21,548 bases of DNA. Origin: Flavobacterium sp. 9R (GTDB taxonomy: Bacteria > Bacteroidota > Bacteroidia > Flavobacteriales > Flavobacteriaceae). This document shows positions 18,601 to 21,548 of this stretch, in pieces. Made by a program: the position numbers and the translations under genes. The notes below the pieces were generated by a model, which worked only from the letters and a program-made list of their open reading frames with translations, ran no database searches and was not told the DNA's origin. Numbering within the stretch: position 1 is the first letter of the stretch; the number at the start of each line of letters is the position of its first letter. Location: contig NZ_LR733418.1 of NCBI RefSeq assembly GCF_902506345.1, forward strand, positions 1 to 21,548. Direction: 5' to 3'.

Positions 18601-21185
18601 GAAGTTCCTACTCCAATCTTTACCGTAACACTAGTGTCTGTTGCACTTACCACAGTAACTGCTATACCTCCAATAGTAACGGATTGTGTTGTGGATAAAT
18701 TAGCCCCGTTTATGGTTAGCGTAGAGCCTATGCAACCTGTTAAGCTAGATAAACTTGAAATCACTGGTGGTATTGAAGGTTGCACCCATAAACCGAAACT
18801 TACCGTATTAGCAACATTACCACTACCATCAATAACTCTGCGAACTCCTGAGCTTGGAATCCAAGTGGTTCCATTGGCACTACCACAGGTGTGTATGATA
18901 TTTTCTTTTAAGGTTGTACCATTTGAGGTAGTACAAAAGGCATCATCTTTAATATTACTTTCTGATGCACCCGTCCAAGAATCATTGATCGCATTGTCAT
19001 TTACTCCCTGGTGCAGGGTTTGCCCTGATTTTACTCTCGCTATAATTGTAGCATTATCACTTACAACATCGAGTACACCATTGCTGGAGCTAATTTTAAC
19101 TTTTTTAATAAATCCCAAATTGGTTAAAGCACTTGCCGTTAAAATACCTCTTACACTACTATCAAGATTATTTACCTCTTGCAAGTTATTCGATACAGGA
19201 GTTCCAGCGTCATTGGCTACCAAAATCCAACCATTTTTTACTTCGCTCTCGAATAGATTTCCATTTAAGTTAAAATAATACAACCCATTAGCAGTAGTAG
19301 CAGTAACTTGTTGTATACTCGTAAATGGATTACACCCGGAACCTAAGGGTTCAGCTGGATTTGCTACAATAGTGAATGTATCAGTAGAAGTTGCGGTACC
19401 CCCTAAAGTAGTGATTTGAACGGTTCCAGTGGTTCCATTCCCTACTTTGACCGTAACACTAGTAGCTGTATTACTAATTATAGTAGCAGCTGTTCCTCCT
19501 ATAGTAACCGTTTGAGCGTTGGACAAATTGGTACCGCTAATGACTAAATTAGTTCCGACACAGCCATTTAGAATTGATAAGTTAGTGATTGTTGGAGGGA
19601 GAACTCTTTTCACCCAGATACCAAAGCTAATATTATCAGCGACATTACCTCCATTAAAAGTAATTCTTCGCTCACCAATAGCTGGTATCCAAGAAGTAAC
19701 ATTCACATTGCCACAACCTTGAACAATATTTCCTTTTAAAGCTGTTCCTTGATTTCCAGTACAAGTAGCATCACCAGTTAAATTAGTAGCACCGGCCCCT
19801 GTCCAAGAATCATTAATAGCATTATCATTTACGCCTTGATGGAGGGTTTGCGATTGTTTAACTCTTGAAATAAGTGTTGCATTATTACTGAAGACATCCA
19901 ATACTCCATCGCTGGATCTAAGGTTTAGGGTATTGAAGTTTCCTAAATTAGATAATATAGTTGGCGTTAAAACACCCCTAACCGTAGCATCTAAAGTAGT
20001 TACTTCTTGTAAATTTTGAGAGACTATAGTCCCTACATCATTGGCTACTAATACCCAACCGTTGGCATCAACATACGCACTAAATGTAGTACCGTTGATA
20101 TTAAAGGGGTATAATCCTGCCGTAATCACAGTACTTGCCTCTTCTATCGAAGTAAATGACTGAATTGGGGTAGTAAATGTTTTATCTGCTCCAAAAACAT
20201 CTCCTGATGAATAGGTTGCTTTCAAGCGGAAATGGTAAGTAGTATTGGGTTGTAGTCCTGTAATGTCTGCTAAAATTGGTAGCGTTACGTTACCATTATT
20301 GCTAGCTGGATTTCCTGCTATGGTTTGGCCATAGGCTGTGGTAGTACCATATTCAAAAGAAAAAGTGGTATTGGTACCATTGGGATTGGCCTCTCCAAAT
20401 AAGGTAGCAGCATTGGATGTAATATTGCTTGCATCTAATGTAGTAGCAACAACGTTGGCAGTAAAAATTGCATTTAACTGTGATTCTGATAAAGGAGCAT
20501 CCCATATTTTAATAAATCGAACAGAACCACTAGGTGTATATTCAGTATTTGTCGATAAATCATCTAAGAAAAAGGTAAAATCTCTTTTGTCTAGATTAGA
20601 ATTAACGGGTACTGCATCATTGTTGGTGTCTGTTAAAGTACCCAACAGTTGTAGTACTGTACTTGGACCAATTATGTAGGTTTTCACTTCTTTGGTCGTT
20701 GCATTTCTCGTTATGATTAATTTATAAAATGTATTGGCATTTAAAGTTCCTAAACCATAAATACTTCCATCTACCTGATCTATTCCTCCAGCTAAAAAAT
20801 ACACTCCTTTATTCTCGAATACATCCTTAAATGAAACTATTTTCCTTTTCCCTGATACATCAGAAAATGAAAAATCTATTGCCAAAGAATAATTTTCTGG
20901 ATTTGGTAACTTATCCGTAGCGATAAACAATCCTCCACCAGGAGCTTGGGTTGCCGTCCAATTCCATTGATTGGGATTGGTACTAAACGAATTATTACTA
21001 GTTACAGGTTCAAAAAATGTAAGACCTGTTGGCTGAGAGTCATTCAGGTTACCGTTGAACTCAAAATTATGCACTAGGTTTTGCGAATAGTATGTATTCC
21101 CTAATCCGAAAAAGAAGAAAACCAACAAGACATATTTGTAGATAGTAACAGAAGCAGCGCCGTTATTAGGAGTAATTCTCATCAT
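6648..21185 (-). CDS. Giant T9SS type B-sorted Ig-repeat surface adhesin-like protein, complete
   Basis: Starting at the ATG at 21185 the product is about 4,845 residues and ends at TAG 6650-6648. The signal peptide is residues 1-34 (YKYVLLVFFFFGLGNTYYS, mature from Gln35). Domains: LamG-like (about 40-245), FN3-like (247-339, LQPNTTYHFRLKA), six fibrinogen-C-like domains interleaved with five IPT/TIG-like domains (343-1908), a LamG/DUF8202-like module (1913-2331), an Ig-like domain (2332-2424), 28 Ig-like/Big_2-like domains (2425-4632), a penultimate Ig-like domain (4632-4742, AVDDDYSATP), and a C-terminal sorting domain (4743-4845). The sorting domain has SPNNDGLNDVL and VEIYNRWGQLVFE, the hallmarks of the gliding-motility-associated/CHU_C family. 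Known role of that domain: export across the outer membrane by the type IX system and delivery to the surface. The adhesive role is inferred from the architecture. A longer reading from a TTG at 21254 adds 23 residues, but the ATG pair at 21185/21182 sits better before the signal peptide. I cannot name the gene. Confidence 0.93.
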   Translation of the reverse strand: MMRITPNNGAASVTIYKYVLLVFFFFGLGNTYYSQNLVHNFEFNGNLNDSQPTGLTFFEPVTSNNSFSTNPNQWNWTATQAPGGGLFIATDKLPNPENYSLAIDFSFSDVSGKRKIVSFKDVFENKGVYFLAGGIDQVDGSIYGLGTLNANTFYKLIITRNATTKEVKTYIIGPSTVLQLLGTLTDTNNDAVPVNSNLDKRDFTFFLDDLSTNTEYTPSGSVRFIKIWDAPLSESQLNAIFTANVVATTLDASNITSNAATLFGEANPNGTNTTFSFEYGTTTAYGQTIAGNPASNNGNVTLPILADITGLQPNTTYHFRLKATYSSGDVFGADKTFTTPIQSFTSIEEASTVITAGLYPFNINGTTFSAYVDANGWVLVANDVGTIVSQNLQEVTTLDATVRGVLTPTILSNLGNFNTLNLRSSDGVLDVFSNNATLISRVKQSQTLHQGVNDNAINDSWTGAGATNLTGDATCTGNQGTALKGNIVQGCGNVNVTSWIPAIGERRITFNGGNVADNISFGIWVKRVLPPTITNLSILNGCVGTNLVISGTNLSNAQTVTIGGTAATIISNTATSVTVKVGNGTTGTVQITTLGGTATSTDTFTIVANPAEPLGSGCNPFTSIQQVTATTANGLYYFNLNGNLFESEVKNGWILVANDAGTPVSNNLQEVNNLDSSVRGILTASALTNLGFIKKVKISSSNGVLDVVSDNATIIARVKSGQTLHQGVNDNAINDSWTGASESNIKDDAFCTTSNGTTLKENIIHTCGSANGTTWIPSSGVRRVIDGSGNVANTVSFGLWVQPSIPPVISSLSSLTGCIGSTLTINGANLSTTQSVTIGGIAVTVVSATDTSVTVKIGVGTSGAVQVTTLDGVVTAADNFTIVFDTNQPLGTGCNPFTNTNQVTPATPDGIYTFNLNGNIFETKVEGGWVLVLNDGGAIVSGNLAELSSLDGTTRGLLSASALANLGNLNGVRIKSSDGVLNVISTNATIFERIKLSQTLHQGQADNAINDSWVGASENNIKDDASCQTTFGNDLKGNIIHTCGSFIGTNWIPSQGIRRISDSSGNVANAVSFGLWVQPAIPPTITSLSATSGFCGSSLVINGTFLAKTQTVTIGGTPAAIVGTTDTSVTVTVGIGTTGTVSVTTNGGTVISAETFTVPINPADLLGSVCNPFTSINQVTLATPDGLYYFNLNGNAFETKVEGGWVLVVNDAGASVNQGLQVINSLDVTTRGILSNSVLSSLGNINVINVKSSNGLVDVFSTNTTLISRLKASQTLHQGSNDNTINDSWTGVGAVYLTTDATCPSGDGNALNGNVIHTCGPSNSLNWIPNRGVREITDAAGFVGAGVSFGIWVQRIDPPTITSLSSLNGCTSSTLIINGTNLANVQTVTVGGTAATIISATDSSVTVQIGSGTTGTVQLTTAVGTVTSADTYTVSNTFNPSEPLGTGCNPFTSIQQITPATPNGVYSFNLAGNAFVTKVEDGWVLIANDVGAPVSQNLNEVQTLDGTIRGILNPTILAELRFLNGIKIKSSDGVLDVTSNDPTLKLRVKSGQTLHQGVNDNAINDTWTGASAANIKDDAFCTTSNGTTLKENIIHTCGSANGTTWIPSSGIRRIIDGSGNVAAKVSFGLWVKPSTPPTISSISNVTGCIGSNLTINSTNLSTVQSVTIGGTPVTVVSTTSTTVIVKIGAGASGAVQVTTLDGVATATDNFTITFNTAEPLGTGCNPFTEIKQVSASTPDGSYTFNLNGNLFETKVEKGWVLVANDIGAAVNQNLKEVATLDTATRGILNTVTLANLGDINRLKVRASNGLLDVSSASATLVSRVKLGQTLHGGLVDNSINDSWTGVAALNLTGDATCNTNRGSTLKENIFHTCGNVNGIVWIPSVGERMILYNDDNVANDVSFGLWVKSETLLYPGGVSGANLWLKSNEGVTNSGSNLTQWLDQMGVNTFTKKGTIGYKNNSINFNPTASFSHDARTNVEPINRLDGNTAIDIGQAFAVYRNFTTTNKRNTSLLSKLNFTSLESKRGIFLSNNKSLDYIYFENANIFFAYRAFPGNIGYDKFAIQTLDYSPTAAPFANAWSNGKNILVEPAGGAQVDYTVLSSVTPLIGGYNSPFNYNFNGELAEIITFPSGLSALDRKKVESYLAIKYGITLDASVTNYVSSAGTPVWNNTTYWHDVFGIGKDSKSALDQTQSNSINTGSGDGIGQSAKGNIVLSAPSSLDDGDFVMIGHDNGALTEQTTDLPTNLSGKKRLGREWKVAKTNTPGTYNLSFDTKGLCLSIASSNDVKMLVDADGDGVFSTATTIDAASYGSGIVYFSNLDLPNNAVFTFLTAPPTIQLTSAVGTDAQTLCANTAMTNIVYTTTKVTNAVVTGLPAGVSANFAANTLTISGTPTAAGVFNYTIQTSSAQCATVANVTGTITVTALPAKPIITPASSTSFCAPGSVVLSSSAATGNQWYKDGVAIAGATSSTYTATSTGNYTVVVTQNGCVSLESNQVAVTANSASSAPTLNATGNTIICEGASVRLHTSSLTGNKWFKNGQEIAGVTGSDYSATETGSYTVETINTTGCVSGLSTPIVVTVNPNRIVAPITGSDTVCANSSSTLSSTTSGGVWSSSNTGIASIDGSGVVTGVSAGTVTITYSVSNSSGCVTSVTKTITVIAQPIQPTISASGATSFCAPDSVELTSSAATGNQWYKDGVAITGATASVYTALDAGSYTVISTINGCASEESAAVVVTVSVPPVVDPIIGPDVVCAGSTMQLSNGILKGVWSSSNTGIATIDGTGLVTGVSRGSVTITFTVTTKFGCATSVTKDITVDPQPTQPIITPASSTSFCAPGSVVLNGSATTGNQWYKDGVAIVGATATSYTATTTGTYTVIVTQNGCVSPESNQVTVTANVTPSIPTLNATGNTIICEGASVRLHTSSLTGNKWFKNGVEIPGETGSDYIATTSGSYTVESINPSGCVSGLSTPILVTVNPNRIVGPITGADRVCANTSSTLSSTTAGGVWSSSNTGIATIDGSGEVTGIIGGTVTITYSVSNSSGCVTSVTKTITVIPDPATPVIGTSGPTSFCLPGSVVLSSSASTGNQWYKDNSPIVGATASVYTATDSGSYTVISTQNGCSSSKSSAVVVQANGAPFLDPITGADAVCTSTTTLLSNTIPRGVWSSSNTGIATIDGSGLLTGISAGRVTITYTFTSRLSGCSSSVSKEITVSTLPSKPSVTTASSTSFCAPGSVVLRSSATTGNQWYKDGVAIVGATTTTYTATDSGIYTVIVTQNSCVSAESNQVTVTANATPSIPTLNATGNTVICEGASVRLHTSSLTGNKWFKNGQEIAGVTGSDYSATETGSYTVESSNTTGCVSGLSTPILVTVSPNPIVAPITGLDRVCANTSSTLSSATAGGVWSSSNTGIATIDGSGEVTGIIGGTVSISYSVTNSSGCVTSVTKIITVTPEPVTPIIGTSGPTSFCLPGSVVLSSSATTGNQWYKDGIAITGATAGVYTATDSGSYTVVSTQNGCSSIESNAVLVRANGAPFLDPITGAAVVCTNTTTLLSNTIPRGVWSSSNTGIATIDGSGLLTGISAGRVTITYTITSRISGCSSSVNKEITVTTLPNKPSVTAASSTSFCAPSSVVLRSSSGSGNQWYKDGVAIAGATTSSYAATVTGIYTVLVTQNGCVSIESNQVSVTANATSTAPTLYATGNTIICEGASVRLHTSSLTGNKWFNNGVEIPGETGSDYIATTSGSYTVETINPSGCVSGLSAPVLVTVNPNRIVAAITGPDTVCANSSITLANTTSGGVWNSSNTGIATVDSAGVVTGVSAGKVTITYSEANSSGCVTSVTKTITVIAQPLQPTINASGVTSFCSPATVTLSSSATTGNQWYKDGIAITGATARVYTAVDAGSYTVISTVNGCASEESAAVIVTVSMPPVVDPIAGAAVVCAGSTIQLSNTILKGVWSSSNTGIASIDGTGLLTGVSAGTVTITFTVTTKFGCSSSVSKTITVTALPKKPSLTTSGATSFCAPGSVVLRSSATTGNQWYKDGVAIVGATASNYTATVTGVYTVIVTQNSCVSVESDQVAVTANVIPTIPILNATGNTIICEGASVRLHTSSLTGNKWFKNGVEISGVTGSDYIATETGSYTVESINPTGCVSGLSIPILVTVNPNRIVAPITGSDTVCANSSSTLSSTTSGGVWSSSNTGIASIDDLGVVTGISAGKVTITYNVSNSSGCVTSVSKTITVLAQPVQPTITSSGPTSFSSPGSVVLFSNYTQGNQWFKDGASIIGETGNSYIATSTGIYTVVVTQNNCSSPISSPIVVTSFSSPSPPIIEIVASFPICQGQNVTFHTSSLIGNKWFKDGVEIPGVIDNFYTTNISGIYWVETNNPSANIIGISNKIQIVINPSPILPEITGPKNICVNATITLSNLVLNGTWSSANKGIAVVDSITGVVTGISPGTVTIFYQVINSSGCVSTKSIDLRVLSVPSKPTIIPASNTSFCSPDLVVLSSSATMGNQWYKDGVAIVGAIANKYTATDSGSYMVQVTQNGCVSERSDVVVVTADSLPVLGPITGPNSINTGSTITLTNGVSGGVWSSSNSAVATITSSGIVTGIASGSVVISYTLKNGLGCTSVVTKTLTVLDYVLNAVDDDYSATPFDASKEHVLEILTNDTENNGAINLPSVLVTIVDNDGLPNINIDSQGRLVIPPGSPVGTYGVLYTICDTSNPNNCATAAVTIVLKDPCDFDDSASSCDIVVRNAISPNNDGLNDVLIIDKIESYPENSVEIYNRWGQLVFEVRGYDNTSNVFVGRSDSKTAIGKNEQLSPGTYYYVIKYKKTISGVNKQKVGFLYISI
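6651..6958 (-). other. Type B T9SS C-terminal sorting domain of the upstream gene
   Basis: The last roughly 103 residues carry the recognisable block: AISPNNDGLNDVL, then an acidic/Tyr stretch, VEIYNRWGQLVFE, GYDN, LSPGTYYYVIKY, and a final beta strand KVGFLYISI. This matches the gliding motility-associated C-terminal (CHU_C, type B) family. In Flavobacterium johnsoniae, proteins with this class of domain (for example SprB) are secreted by the type IX system with help from a PorP/SprF-family partner. The linker just before it (CDFDDSASSCD) contains two Cys. Confidence 0.93.
6960..7290 (-). other. Penultimate Ig-like domain before the sorting domain
   Basis: This stretch encodes the region starting LNAVDDDYSATP, through EILTNDTENNGAI and GRLVIPPGSPVGTY, to TICDTSNPNNCATA. 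The layout (ND/DD start, ILTND, I.PGTPxGTY, YxICDxxNPxNC) is one I know as a single Ig/cadherin-like domain placed directly before type B sorting domains in Flavobacteriia. It differs clearly from the 28 domains before it and probably acts as a spacer. Family recognition is from motif memory only. Confidence 0.7.
7290..13913 (-). repeat. 28-domain Ig-like/Big_2 array with a five-domain higher-order unit
   Basis: Three domain types of about 79 residues recur. Y is Ig-like with NQWYKDG. F is Ig-like with GNKWFKNG after TIICEGASVRLHTSS. B is Big_2-like with GVWSSSNTGIA.IDG.G.VTG. The order Y-F-B-Y-B forms a unit of about 394 residues. Approximate DNA starts are: unit A 13913, B 12740, C 11555, D 10370, E 9188 (Y-F-B only), terminal unit 8478 (Y-F-B-Y-B, divergent). 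That gives 4x5 + 3 + 5 = 28 domains. Most domains carry one Cys early and one late, suggesting an internal disulfide. The first five copies of F are almost identical at the DNA level. Y and F resemble the 'Ig-like, CHU_C associated' family. The array probably forms a long, stiff stalk. Confidence 0.88.
13915..15450 (-). other. LamG/DUF8202-like module plus Ig-like domain in the upstream gene
   Basis: The module opens with YPGGVSGANLWLKSNEGV and a W.DQMG motif. It continues through LAEIITFPSGLSALDRKK, VESYLAIKYGITL, HDVFGIGKD and MIGHDNGALTEQ, and closes with LPNNAVFTFLT. This is the pattern I associate with the LamG-like/DUF8202 pair common in Bacteroidota surface proteins. It is followed by an Ig-like domain, PPTIQLTSAVGTDAQTLC to LTISGTPTAAGVFNYTI. 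The same two-part module, clearly homologous, occurs in the downstream gene at 2690-4215. It separates the variable head from the Ig stalk in both proteins. Confidence 0.82.
15462..20160 (-). repeat. Six fibrinogen-C-like domains alternating with five IPT/TIG-like domains
   Basis: A composite unit of about 277 residues (about 830 bp) recurs. The first part has a DGxYxFNLNGNxFETKVEGGWVLVAND motif, then QTLHQG, NDSWTG, D-x-x-C, IHTCG, WIPS-G-RR and SFGLWV. The GGW and Y-x-F features recall fibrinogen C-terminal-related domains, and copy 1 keeps SAYVDANGWVLVAND. The second part (PPTITSLS...GC...L.INGTNL...QTVTIGG...VTTxDG) matches IPT/TIG-like Ig folds. Copies start near 20158, 19333, 18503, 17678, 16844 and 16014. 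The sixth lacks its TIG domain and runs straight into the LamG/DUF8202-like module. This is the likely ligand-binding head; the fibrinogen-like assignment is moderate, the TIG assignment stronger. Confidence 0.75.
20170..21090 (-). other. N-terminal LamG-like and FN3-like domains of the upstream gene
   Basis: Just after the signal peptide, LVHNFEFNGNLNDSQ opens a LamG/concanavalin-type domain. It closes with FIKIWDAPLSESQLNAIF, the usual end of such domains in Bacteroidota. A single FN3-like domain follows: TLDASNITSNAATLFGEANPNG, FEYGTTTAYG, GLQPNTTYHFRLKAT, KTFTTP. Both are carbohydrate- or protein-binding folds in other proteins; no ligand can be read from the sequence. Confidence 0.75.
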
Positions 21186-21262
21186 AGGATTAAATATTTT
21201 ATAGGCAGGATATAAATTAAAGTCCCAACCAATTATTGTTAAATAATTTAACAATACCGCAT

Positions 21263-21292
21263 TAAAGTTAGGTCTTTTTTAAACGAAATCAA
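21263..21292 (-). promoter_or_regulatory. Alternative, weaker promoter of the upstream gene
   Basis: TTG (21292-21290), a 19-nt gap, then TAACTTTA (21270-21263). It has the same gap and nearly the same box as the alternative site before the other gene. Starting here would place the 5' end at or just before the TTG at 21254, which favours the downstream ATG as the true start. Confidence 0.3.
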
Positions 21293-21302
21293 TTCTTTTA
21301 AC

Positions 21303-21335
21303 CAAAAATAAAACGTATAAAGAATTGTAAAGCAA
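21303..21335 (-). promoter_or_regulatory. Candidate promoter of the upstream gene (best match)
   Basis: TTG (21335-21333), a 22-nt gap, then TATTTTTG (21310-21303) on the minus strand, an exact TAnnTTTG match within the accepted spacing. Transcription would start near 21296, about 110 nt before the ATG at 21185. Confidence 0.5.
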
Positions 21336-21477
21336 TACCATAGCTTAGACATTAGTAAAAAGACAAAAAAACAACCATACTAAATTGTTCCTATTTAAAA
21401 CTCATATCAAATCAGCTCAAAATAAATTATCGAAGTAAATTCAAAAAAAATAAATTCCAAATTCCAATGTGATAAAC

Positions 21478-21516
21478 CGCAAAGTTCGCAAGGAGTTACG
21501 CAAGGAACGCAAAGTT
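21478..21516. repeat. Short tandem intergenic repeat, four CGCAA(A/G)G units
   Basis: Units start at 21478 (CGCAAAGTT), 21487 (CGCAAGGAGTTA), 21499 (CGCAAGGAA) and 21508 (CGCAAAGTT), with spacing 9, 12 and 9. I recall similar CGCAAAG strings scattered between genes in Flavobacteriia. Their function is unknown to me. Confidence 0.6.
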
Positions 21517-21548
21517 TAATTCCCCCTAACCCCCGAATAGAAATCCCC

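Larger units (their letters stand above)
21186..21548. other. Upstream non-coding region at the right edge
   Basis: No credible coding region is seen. It holds the promoter candidates of the upstream gene, a doubled heptamer AAATTCC (21452-21465), the CGCAAAG-type repeat (21478-21516), and a C-rich tail CCCCCTAACCCCCGAA near the edge. The last looks like the start of an intergenic repeat. The next gene must lie beyond the window. Confidence 0.6.

Noticed and set aside
18634..19278. Open frames on the plus strand, the longest 214 codons here, with others repeated along 7351-20679.
   Set aside because: They lie antisense inside the two giant genes. Related peptides recur with the same period as the coding repeats (for example near 8557, 9718, 10903, 12088 and 13270), so they are by-products of the repeated DNA.
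1..21548. Search for tRNA, rRNA, insertion-sequence ends, transposase or phage genes.
   Set aside because: None seen. Non-coding space totals about 0.9 kb and holds only the promoter, terminator and repeat elements listed.

Overview
The window is almost entirely two giant, co-oriented genes on the minus strand. Both encode secreted, repeat-built surface proteins of a Bacteroidota, most likely a Flavobacterium-like member of the Flavobacteriia. Four things point there: the AT-rich DNA, promoter-like motifs of the TTG / TAnnTTTG type, the near absence of Shine-Dalgarno sequences, and a C-terminal 'gliding motility-associated' (type IX secretion system, type B) sorting domain.

Right to left, in the direction of transcription: 21186-21548 is non-coding. 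It carries an intergenic repeat of CGCAAAG-type units and candidate promoters. The upstream gene (about 21185 to 6648, about 4,845 residues) is complete. Its order is: signal peptide, LamG-like domain, FN3-like domain, six fibrinogen-C-like domains with five IPT/TIG-like domains alternating between them, a LamG/DUF8202-like module, one Ig-like domain, 28 tandem Ig-like/Big_2-like domains of about 79 residues, a penultimate Ig-like domain, and the type B sorting domain. The 522-bp gap 6126-6647 carries its terminator and the promoter candidates of the next gene. The second gene begins at 6125 and runs off the left edge, so at least 2,041 codons are visible and its C-terminus is missing. It has a different head of three 167-residue beta-rich repeats. 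It then has the same LamG/DUF8202-like plus Ig core and enters the same kind of Ig array at the left edge.

The two genes therefore look like tandem paralogues sharing a stalk and core but carrying different heads. I infer adhesins or surface filaments exported by the type IX system. The most interesting signals lie in the repeat evolution. The Ig array of the upstream gene is a higher-order repeat with a five-domain unit of about 1.18 kb: four full units, one three-domain unit and one divergent terminal unit. Different domains within these units give conflicting relationships, as expected from gene conversion or unequal crossing-over. No RNA genes, CRISPR arrays, insertion sequences or phage genes were seen. 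I could not run searches, so domain names rest on motif recognition, and domain borders are approximate to about 5-10 residues.
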